Source of the DNA: Branchiostoma floridae | Lineage: Eukaryota; Chordata; Leptocardii; Amphioxiformes; Branchiostomatidae | Assembly (NCBI RefSeq): GCF_000003815.2 | Contig: NC_049985.1 | Coordinates: 7,690,066 to 7,754,065 of the forward strand | Length of the DNA stretch: 64,000 bases | Reading direction: 5' to 3' | Part shown: positions 32,638 to 44,600 of the stretch, in pieces | Layout of the letters: every line of letters begins with the position of its first letter | Position numbering within the stretch: position 1 is the first letter of the stretch | Notes under the pieces: generated by a model | What the model was told of the DNA's origin: nothing | Seen by the model: only the letters and a program-made list of their open reading frames with translations | Databases searched by the model: none | Position numbers and translations under genes: made by a program

Positions 32638-35600
32638 CTGCAGCAAAACAAGCACTCAACTAAACAAACAGCAGAGCCCGGAATACACCTGCATATGCAG
32701 GTTAGTGGAGCTATGCAGGTATTTCTGGTGTCTACCTGCACCTGACCAGCAAAGGTCCATGTACTGGGTTTTATACATAAATGACATGTGCATGTGGATT
32801 GTTATTAGCTGCATTAACCGTTACCACCCAGTATAAAAGTATAAAAGAAAAAAATAGCAATGGTTCCTGAACAATTTCAATATGATCCATGCTTCCTAAA
32901 TGGTGCAGGTAAATTTGTCTTCTGGTGCAGGTAATTTTTAATGTTACCTGCACCAGTGAAGGTATGCAGAAAAAGTATTTCAAGCCCTGAACAGACTTCA
33001 AACTTTCACAAAACGTCCAGATGAACTTGCTTGGAGCCCTCTCTACTAACTACAGAGAATGATTTTCAGGCTGTAAGTTTGTAAGGCAGAGAGGGGCTTT
33101 ACTTAAAGAGAGTAGTTGCCTTTTCATGCTTTTATTTTGCATGTCTTCCTTTTGACAGAGGTGGGTGGGGCAAAAACGTTTTTGAAGTTTCCAAAGTGTG
33201 AACTTAATTATTAAGGAAACATGACATCTCATAACAAAACAGACAATATCTGGCAGATACTAACTCTTTGATATCCTTGAGTTGTTCCACCTTCTGACGG
33301 TCGTAGAACCGTGGATCATGTGCCAGGAGGTGGATGGTGTAAGGCACGACGTAGTCTGGCAACAGGGACATCCGCTTGGCTGCAGGGAAAACACACAACA
33401 CATGCATCAATTCTGTCCTAAAGTGTAACTGTTTCAACAAATCTGCATTATCTACAAATGGACATCCGCTTGGCTGCAGGGAAAACAACATATATCAACT
33501 CTGTCCTCAAGTATAAAATACAACAGATCTGCAGAGGCCCGTTTTCATTGTATTACTTCTGTACTGCAGGTTTGTGTCAATCATGAACTTAAAACACTTA
33601 AAAAACATGTTACCTCCAATTTCTTGCAACCAAAAACATAAAGAACTTATTCAATAAACAGTACATTGTGTATGTTAACAAAAAAAAATGCTGGAACTTT
33701 CCTCAACACAGCCTGTGTATGAAATAAATCCTTTAACTTTAAGGTACTCTGTGCAGTTTTGTAACCAATTGAACATGTATATTTTGCATGAAGTTGAAAT
33801 CAGCTTGTCACTTTTTCTGTCTGTGCCTGACTTACCTTGTGCTCCTGAGTGCTGGGTGATGTACTGTCTCCTCTGTGCGATTTGACTTACCTTGTGCTCC
33901 TGAATGCTGGGTGACGTACTGTCTCCTCTGTGCAATGTGACTTACCTTGTGCTCCTGAATGCTGGGTGATGTACTGTCTCCTCTGTGCGATTTGACTTAC
34001 CTTGTGCTCCTGAATGCTGGGTGACGTACTGTCTCCTCTGTGCGATGTGACTTACCTTGTGCTCCTGAATGCTGGGTGATGTACTGTCTCCTCTGTGCGA
34101 TTTGACTTACCTTGTGCTCCTGAATGCTGGGTGACGTACTGTCTCCTCTGTGCAATGTGACTTACCTTGTGCTCCTGAATGCTGGGTGATGTACTGTCTC
34201 CTCTGTGCGATTTGACTTACCTTGTGCTCCTGAATGCTGGGTGACGTACCGTCTCCTCTGTGCAATGTGACTTACCTTGTACTCCTGAATGCTGGGTGAC
34301 GTACTGTCTCCTCTGTGCGATGTGACTTACCTTGTGCTCCTGAATGCTGGGTGATGTACTGTCTCCTCTGTGCAATGTGACTTACCTTGTGCTGGCCTTG
34401 ATCTGTCTGCGCAGGCCGGCGTGCGGCTCACGAGCGGCCAGGGAGAAGATGGACAGGTACTCCAGGGGCAGCCGCAGCCGCATCAGGCCCTTGTGCAGCT
34501 TGTTGGTGAACTTCTGACGAACCTCCAGGCATTTGTCCTGCCAAGAGAGGGGTATCAGTCAATTCAATCAGGTTGAGCATGTACTGAAGAAAGGGCAGCT
34601 ATCCTTCCTCTAGTCATAACAAGGGCAGTCTGTCATCAGAGTATGTTTATCAGAGAAATCTTTACGACAAAGTACAATCTACAGCAGACCACAGCCTACA
34701 AAGCTCCATCCTTAGAGCTACCACACTTTACAGCTGTATGAAAGTCTGTTTGATCAAAGGGTTCCATATATTTTCTTGTCATTCTACTCTCTATCGAATT
34801 CATTTTCAATCTTTTCTTAGTCTACCTTCTGTTGCAATTAGTTTTCTATGTTCATGGCTCTTACTTTATAGCTGTTGTACGTAATAAAAAAAAAACATAG
34901 AAACTACATTTGACGGTTTGAAGTGCCTTACATTCATGAGTGAAGCCACCATCTGGAACTGTTCCAGGGTGAGCAGCTCAGCGAAGACTCTCTCCTGGGC
35001 CAGCTTCAGTACAGCACAGCCGGCTGCCAACCGCAGGTGGGCCTGCTCCGGTTGGCTAGCAAGAGAAACATACAATCTTATCAGGGCTGTCTCCAGCTTC
35101 AAATTTTGTTTTATCCCACTCATTTTGGAGAGCACATGCTGTTAACTTTAGTTGTTGTTAAGGCTGTCATTTCAAGTGTATGAAAAGACTTCATCAGCAT
35201 CATTAGATGAAATTTCTTTCTGTTTAAACAAGCGAATTTCAATTAAAGGTCCTTAAGACAGCCCTGAATCTTACTCTTCAAATGTTCCTCTTTATCAGGA
35301 ACCTGCAATACATGTAGAACTACTAAGTAACTGTCCACTGTTGTTCCCAGATAGCAACCTTAAGCTTCTTCAAATTTTGGAACAAAGACAACATTAAATA
35401 TCTACCTAACCACCATACAAACTTCTTCTAACCAAAACATATAATTGTGTGCTGCTCTAAAGCTAGAATCACAGATGTCTTCAGATTGTAGGCTACCACG
35501 AAGTTTCCAGGGTTGCATTTTATTGACCTGCTGGAACATTGTCACCAGTGTCTAATACTGTCTATGATTGTGTACCTGACTTTGCCCTTCTGCATGAGGT

Positions 35601-38600
35601 CCCCCTTGTTCTTGATCATGGCATGTTATAAGGGTCAGACATTGTCTCCAGTGTCTAACACTGTACAAGATTGTGTACCTGACTTTGCCCTTCTGCATGA
35701 GGTCCCCCTTGTTCTTGATCATGGCATGGAGCAGTCTGAAGGTGGAGGTGCAGGAGTTGCCGTCATTGTTCTTCATTCCCAGCAGCCAGTTCACGATCAG
35801 CTTCAGGGCTATAATCTACAGGATAGAAATAAACAGAGCTATGGTTTGGGCTGAAACTTGTCTTTAAAACCAAACCCCAGCTACAAACTTATACTAGCGC
35901 TCCACCTACAAACTATCTTATCACTAGTATCATCCCATCTACAAACTACACTATCACCCAAACTACAACTATACTATCAACATAACTACAAACAGAACTA
36001 TTACCCGGGTTCACCCCTATTACAAACTATATTATAATTTATCAGTTTGAATTCAACAACCACAAATATAATATATAGAACAATTTTCTAAAGGATTCAC
36101 CTTTGCCTGTGTCTCAAAAGACACCTGGTCATCCTCACACCAGGATGAAGTGGTCGCTTTCTTTTCATTCTGGAACAGATTAAGAATCTCAACATGTGAA
36201 ATGAAAATTGTTTCAAGAAAGACAGAAGGAAGTCTTCTTCTTAAATGTTACTCATCCATCTCTATGTCCATTGTATACATTTTACCATTTAACTTACAGC
36301 TTCGTTCAGTATGTAATTATATACACCTCCAAATTCTGCTAATAGAGACATTCCAAGAGAGTACTGACTACAGATGAGTACAAGGGCACCAAAATCATTT
36401 AGGTACAGGTCAAAAACACTGAAACATCAATGTACTGAATCAGATACTGTATAGACTTACATTCAATTTATTTTGTAACAAAAATTATATGCTTGCCAGA
36501 TAGCATACAATTCTGATTGACCTGGAATGCTTCTAGTCACATGTGGCCACAGTCTTCAACTGTGACCTGTCGGTCTGACAGTAATTTCCCTCTCAGGAAG
36601 CCTGAGAATGCCCCATTTGAACTCAAAATTCTCCAAAGTAAAACTCCACACCCTGGAAGGGGGAATCCAGTTCAATCCCACTGTGGGGTTTAATGATTGT
36701 TCCACTCCATCCCAGTGCTCCCTCTTACAATCATTTTCTAGAAAAACTCAACACTTACCCTGTCCTGCATCAGGAGGTCTTTGACGATGAACTTGGCCAC
36801 GAAGTTCTTCATCTGCTGTGAGAAGAGTGCGGGTGCGAGCAGCGAGAGGTGGCCGATGGACGTCAGCGCCGTCAGGAAGTTGGGCGAGTTAAAGGACAGC
36901 TTCTTCCTCAGGTGCTGTCAGTGGACACAGAACAGTTCGTTTCTCCCTAGAACTATTGTACATTGGAACTCATTGCCACAAAGTACACCTCACAAGACAG
37001 CTCTAAACAATGCCAGCGGCTAGATTTAACAGGTATAACTAGGTATAACAGGTTGTTAATTGTAACATGGACAGCTTCCTCAGGTGCTGTCAGTGGAGAC
37101 AGAACAGTTTGTTTCTCCCTAGAACTATTGTACATTGGAACTCATTGCTAGAGAGCTCTAAATAATGCCTGCGGCTAGATGTGCAAAGGTTAGGTATAAT
37201 AGGTCGTTCGGTGTAACATGGACAGCTTCCTCAGGTGCTGTCAGTGGAAACAGAACAGTTCGTTTCTCCCTAGAACTCATAACCAATGAGTACAGTGGAG
37301 GTACCCACACTAGACTCTAAGCAAGGCTTGCAGCTAACTGTGCATAGCTTAGGTGTGACAGGTCATTCAATGTAACATGGCCAACAGCTGCCACAGTGCA
37401 TGCTTGCAAAGCTGGAGTGTTATACCGAAGAGCGGTTATACTAGCTATATATTATATACATAGAGGGAGAGAGAGAGAGAGAGAGAGAGATTCTCTTAAC
37501 TTTTTTGGTGCTGAAAACATCAGCCAATCATGTTGCTTCTTCACTGTAACAAGCAATGTGAATGGCAGATAACTTTCCCCTCAACAAAGGAAGGGAAAGG
37601 AAGACTGGTATGCCAGAGCCATAATTTGCCAGACGTAGTACAAGACTATTAAATACTACGTAGTACAAGACATAGTAATATCTGTAAAACAGTTATACAA
37701 ATACAGTGCAAATACATAGAATGCACCAACCTCAAATATCTGATTGAAGATGCTGTCCCTGACTCCAGGGAAGATGGTGTTGACGCAGCGGATGGCATGT
37801 TTGGCCTGGCGTGGGGTGCCGCTCTTCGCTTTGGCTTGTAACACGGGGAGAAGTGCTCTGCAACAAGGAATGTTATCCTAGTCAAGTTTTACATCCATTT
37901 TACATCTATTACCTAGATTACATTACAGTAAATAAAAACATTTGAAAAACATGGAGGTAGACGTTGTAACAGGAAGCACTGTTTTATTTCCCAGAACTTT
38001 GGTATTTCTATCAAAGTGTTTACCACAAGAAATAAAACAGCCTAGTTTTCATTAAAAAAAGTGCAAAAATGTAAAACTGTTAAACTTGGTCTAGACATAT
38101 TTTGTTTCAGAAGGGCAAGGACCACATATTGCATATATTACGTATGAGTTGAGTTCATAGAGTTGATACATACGACTTGATCATAGTGAAGTTCTCCTCT
38201 ATGACTGCCCCAGTGTTGCTGAAGATCTGTAGGGCTGTATCCACTGTAAGATAAACAGATAACGTAATACTAACACCAAAGTCTCAAAGTTCTAGGTGTC
38301 GCAATCGCAACATGTACCACGAAAGATCATATACACAATTTACATTTTTAGATCAGACAGATTTTAGGATTTTGAGAGTTGCAGCATTCTCCTGAACCCA
38401 TGCCAAGATAGCACTGAAGTCACTAGAGAGACAAATTCCACTATAGAGACATAACTAGCTCTGGCTTCTAATAAGGAACAGAACAATGACATACACTTAA
38501 AAACAAAACATTCTGTAGTCTTCTGACTTACCAACTATGGGGTTTTCCTTCTTCAGGTAGGAGAGGAGTTGGCCGAAGATGTCCTCAGACTGGAATGATT

Positions 38601-41600
38601 CAGGGTAAATAGGAGAGAGCATCTGCAAAGGGGAAAAACACAACTGTATCTTAGAAGCATTAATAAACAATTAAATGCCAGCAGATTACCATTGACTGAA
38701 AGAGAAAGAATGACAAGAATTCACCCACAGAAATACTGCAAAATGAGATGATCTAGTGTTATCAAAAAACTTTAAAACAAAGGAATGTCATAAAATGTCA
38801 AATTGCCAAAGAGGCAATTTTTTGTTGCACTCCCACATTGGAAATAGGGCTTTGCAAGAGTATCAAGTTTAGGAGTTTTCATAAGGTAAATCATGAAATC
38901 TTCTCTGAGGCTTTGTTTGCTTTTTTCATGATGAGCTTTCACTGCAGATTCTTCACACCTCAAACTTGTGATGGTGATTTGAACTCAGATTTGTCTTGTA
39001 GTGCATTAGTCCTGTTTCAACTGCTTAATCCCCCATCCTGCTTTTCCTGTGAAATTAAATCCCTGTAAACCAGTGCTGCTTCCAGAGACCATCCCTTTGA
39101 CTTTGTCCTGGAAACAAATTTGCTTGCTGGGAATGACAAAAATTTCACTTTGACCATCCAAAAAACTGAACTTTCTTTTTTTTGAGCTTAAAATGACAGA
39201 TTTAACAAACAAAATTAACAATGTGGGCTCCCAAACAATCAGTGTGACAGAAAAAAATCTAAAGCTGGAGACAGTCCTACCACAAACACAACTGAGTTAA
39301 GCCTTAACAGTGTTCTGTATGATTGCAAGCCTACCAGAATGAGCTGCAGGCCTCTCTCCTGACCAGAGTCGCCCAGATCCTCATCCCCCAGCCCCTCCAT
39401 GGTGTCGTTCAGCAGCTTGAACAGCTGATCTACCGCTGACGGGTCGATGATCAGCGGAGACACCTTCTCCAGCAGGTTCTTCACTGTGTCGTAAAACGGA
39501 CTGGCGGGACCCTTCTGACCAAAGTGGCCGATCTTCTTCTGAATCTCTCTCTGTTAAAAAGATACAATTTAAGATGAAAGCTCATCTGTGTTGGTATATT
39601 CCATATTGCAGTTTTTGAACTGTCACTCAACACAAGAAATTGCTCACCTCGAATTTTTGTTCACACATCCGCCGACCTTCGTCAGGAGAGGTAATTTAAT
39701 TACTCTAAGCACGTGACCTAAGGACACGTGACTCGAGTAAAGAATAGTAGATGAGCAATTTCTCGTGTTGAGTGACAGTTCAAAAACTTCAATATAACTT
39801 AGGAACTAGAAAGGCAACATTTTTGCAAAAATGCAGAATGTTTTCCCTCTGGCATTGTGCCAAGCTAGTAATGTGTGTGAGTGGAAAAAAGAATTGGGGC
39901 TATTATTGGGGGTATCTGAGTAGCATGACATGATAGCCAGCCCAGGTTGCCAGGCCTGGTGCACAGCCTATCTTTTTCAGTAAACCCTTTCTAATAGAAG
40001 AAAAAGATCACACCAGCAAAAACGATGTTTTCCTCCTTGGCCAGTTTGGTGCTATCTAATGCCATTGTAGGATCTGCTTGGAGATTAGGGACAACAGTAG
40101 GATCGAAGTCCGGCCCACGGATCCATTGAAATTGATCCATATCATACAGCCATCTACAAATCTAACAGACATACCATAGTCTCTGGTGCCTTCTCGCAGG
40201 TACATTTGGGGTCCACCAGAGTCTGCATGAAGCCGTGGATGCGCTCATCCTTCCCCAGGATGTCCACAAACTTCTTCACCTGCTCCTGGGCCTTCGAGGG
40301 TTCCGACAGGCTCCCTAAAACAGTAGGACCACGGTTTGATCCGTTCTCTGGCATACTTTTTACACCGAACCAAGCAAGATTCACAGAAAAGTTCACAATG
40401 AAAAATCGCTGAGAATACACAAACATTTGACTTTCAGCTTGTTAAGCTACACACTACTTACTTGCAAGAAGATTGGTCTTGGAAGCAATCATTTTCTTTG
40501 TTTCTTCCACCTGTGGATTAGACAGGAATGTTAATACAATCATAGCTTATGATCTAAAGGTTTATTTGTATTGCAAAGCATATCTCATATTGGACACAGG
40601 TTTCTTACGGACTACTGTAAATGCATATTAGTTCGCAGGGATTTAATTTCGCGGAAGCGGGAAAAATGACTGTTCGCAGTGGTTTTAAGTTCTCGGTAGC
40701 ACAATTCACTGTAGTCTCTTACTGCCTCGGAAAACTGATTGCAGTGCTTTAAATTTCCCCGTGAAGTGGCCACCGCTAAAACCAAGAACATCAAACAACC
40801 ACGAAAATTTCTGCATTTACAGTATTGGACACAGCTTGTTACAAATGTGAATGGCACAACAGAATTCTAAAATAATTTCAGAATCTTTAACTATCTGCTT
40901 GCATTATGCCACAATACAGGTCTTTCCACCCAAGTCCTGTCCAAACTTACCTCCGTTTCTTCAGGATCTTCCTCCAGGAGATCTAAGAGCTGTTTCATGT
41001 GGTTTCGCAGCATGTGCTGGCTACGGAACACTTCATTTAACGACCTGACAGACAAAAACAGATCCCATTAAGTAACTAGCATATGAAAAATATACAACCA
41101 CAAATATACAAACAAACAAAAACAACAAATTCCTGTTAGTTAGTAGCCTCTCCCATTGATCTGATAGATGACTTCTTTTACCACCCCTGACCTGTACTTC
41201 TTGTGTCTCTTTGGCAAGTCTGACATTTGTAGTCATCTTCCTAATCATTTCCTGTCACTGCATTCAAATAATCACAGACACACACCAACCCAAACAAACA
41301 TCCCAAAATCATAGAGTTCATATACCAAGTTAACAATGGCAATAATGAAGAGCTGCTGCACTGTACAACAAGGAATACAAAAATGGGTTTTGGTCAACAG
41401 TCAGCAAAACTTACATGTAGCATGCAAGTTCACCTGTGTTGGTAAACTACATTATGAATCAAACTAAAATTCATCTAACCCAATTTTTTTGGATCCTTTA
41501 CTGATGGACGTCAGCCAAAAATTTGGGTAATTCCCAACTCTTCCAGTGTTGGTTAGATTTTTTTTATCTATGCAGTCTAACTCCAGACTCCAGCTTTAGC

Positions 41601-44600
41601 AGCTGTCCTTAAGGGCACTGATGTAGGTCGCTCAAGTGGTTGTTGATGCTGGTCTTAAAACTCTGTCTGTCCCTAAGTGTCATTATGTGCTGAGGCAGTG
41701 AGTTCCAGTTTAGGTTGCTTCATGGCGAGCTAAACTTGCTTGAGATCACATTCACTTTCACAGTACTCACTTGACGGCATAGTCATCCAGGGTGGCGTAG
41801 AGTCTGAAGAGTCGTCTCATTCTCTCCTTGGTGTCCATGGTGTAAGGGACGAGGCAGTGGGTCACCGCATGTTCTACTAGCAGCCTGAATTAAACATGGG
41901 AAAACACACTCTGTGACATGGGTGTACTTTTAAGACATCTTTAGGATTTCTCTCGAGTCCCAACTTTCAAAATGTAAGAGTTTGTCCTGGATAACAGAAC
42001 TGTGGCTAGTTTACCTGTCCTCAGGGCTGGTCTGGTAGTACACATGTAAGAGTTTGTGTGGCTAGTTTACCTGTCCTCAGGGCTTGTCTGGTAGTACACA
42101 TGTAAGAGTTTGTGTGGATAATTTACCTGTCCTCTGGGCTTGTCTGGTAGTACACGTGTAAGAGTTTGTGTGGATAATTTACCTGTTCTCTGGGCTTGTC
42201 TGGTAGTACACGTGTAAGAGTTTGTGTGGCTAGTTTACCTGTCCTCAGGACTGGTCTGGTAGTACACATGTAAGAGTTTGTGTGGCTAGTTTACCTGTCC
42301 TCAGGGCTTGTCTGGTAGTACACATGTAAGAGTTTGTGTGGCTAGTTTACCTGTCCTCTGGGCTTGTCTTGTAGTACACATGTAAGAGTCTGTGTGGCTA
42401 GTTTACCTGTCCTCTGGGCTTGTCTGGTAGTACACGTGTAAGAGTTTGTGTGGCTAGTTAACCTGTCCTCAGGGCTGGTCTGGTAGTACACATGTAAGAG
42501 TTTGTGTGGCTAGTTTACCTGTCCTCAGGGCTTGTCTGGTAGTACACATGTAAGAGTTTGTGTGGATAGTTTACCTGTCCTCTGGGCTTGTCTGGTAGTA
42601 CACATGTAAGAGTTTGTGTGGCTAGTTTACCTGTCCTCTGGACTGGTCTGGTAGTACACATGTAAGAGTTTGTGTGGCTAGTTTACCTGTCCTCAGGGCT
42701 TGTCTGGTAGTACACATGTAAGAGTCTGTGTGGCTAGTTTACCTGTCCTCAGGGCTTGTCTGGTAGTACACAGTAAGAGTTTGTGTGGATAGTTTACCTG
42801 TCCTCTGGGCTGGTCTGGTAGTACTCTCGTCAGACTGTGTGTGGGTAGTTTAGCTGTCGTGCGAGCTGGTTAGGTAGTACACAGGTATGAGTTTGTGTGG
42901 CTAGAGTTATTGTCCTCAGTGCGTGTCTGGTAGTACTCATGTAGGAGTCAGTGTGGTTAGTTTTCCTGTCCTCTGGGCTGGTCTGGTAGTACACATGTAA
43001 GAGTTTGTGTGGCTAGTTTACCTGTCCTCTGGGCTGGTCTGGTAGTACACATGTAAGAGTTTGTTCTTGATCCATCGGATCATCTCATCCTCCTGCCCGG
43101 GTGTGGTGCAGTGCTCACGGTAGATCAGCGCCAGGCCCTGGTTAGCCTCGCGGCGGATCTTAAACTGGAACACAACAACAGACGAACATTCAAGTATTGG
43201 GCATGTTAGAATAAGAGAAACAAAGCTTCAAATAGTTACTTTTGATTAGCACAGATGATCATTAGCTCTAATAGTCTGAACTTTTAACCTTTCGAAGTTT
43301 TTGTGTTACTAACATGCATGATTGTTTCCATTGCTATCAACAAGTTACTGCAAAATCTTTTCCCTGTGCTACAAAAGCTGGGTGCTGTGAACTTAAAAAC
43401 GAATTGAGAGTATTGTCATGCCCATACACTGGAAAGGAATTGTGCTTGATCATAAGTCTACCATTTAACGATGAAAACTGTTAACTGTGTTACTTATTAG
43501 TTAATCTCTCAACACAATCTGTATTTCTAGCCTATGCAAACTTTTGACACCACTTGTTTCCATTTTCACTGAGTATCTTACTAACAATCTCCATACCTTA
43601 GATAATGAAACAGAGAAAAACTGGTAGTGTGCTTGAACAGTAAGTATAACATTCAATAATGAAAACCACTATACCTTCTTGTCCAACATCCTGTCCTGAA
43701 CCAGACTCAGTAGTTCCTGGGACACGTTGCGCAGGCTCTCCTTGGCTGCCTTGATGATGGACGACACCACCTCGTAGCGTACACTCTCATCAGGGTCATG
43801 GCAACGTGCCTTCAGTTGCTCTGTACAACAGCAACAAGGCAATGTTCACCATTTCTTGTACAACACATGACGATTGAGATGCGATAAACTGAAAAGTGGG
43901 TGTCAGTTTAAAATTTGGCAAAGATCTGAGAAACTAATGTTGTTAATGGATGGGCTGACTACTCTCTCTTTGCAGCCAGGGGCTGAATTGTGAGGAGCTT
44001 ACAATAGGCGGGGCTAAAAAGCAAGGGTCTGGAGCCCATCAATAACAAGTCTGTAGCTCATTTGGTATACTTTGCTCTGTTTGTACTTGGACTAGATGAT
44101 CTTTATTCTAAAAAGAAAAATTGCCTGTAACTACTGACTCAATACGAAAATCCTTCGCCCCTGATATGTCAACCAAAATACAGGTATCAGGGATAAAACA
44201 TCTATCCCTTACCTGTTACTTCCTCCATCATGTTCTGGTGATTGATGAGTAACTTGTTTGCAAACTTCACACACTCCACACGAACTGCCACGTTCACATC
44301 CTTAAATCTGAAGACAATGACAAAGGGTATGAGTTTTAGACTTTAAGAAATTTGCTTTTGAAAAAGCATTTTCCCACAAACTTACAATGTGCCAAGATAT
44401 AAAGGGTCAAAATCAATACTGAACATCTTGCAAATGACCTACATAAATCAAGTCACCATTAATGACAAACATGACAAATAAAAGATGGCAAAGATTTGTC
44501 ACACAAACTGTGAAAATCGTTTAACTGTGAAGAGATTGGATTTTAACGACAGCTGCAGGTATACTTCAACAATGACATTCATTACTTAATTGCTAGCTAA

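Noticed and set aside
33831-34385. Regular 55-bp array considered as a CRISPR or satellite
   Set aside because: Eukaryotic intron context. Units are identical throughout with no spacers, and each contains an exon segment and splice donor.
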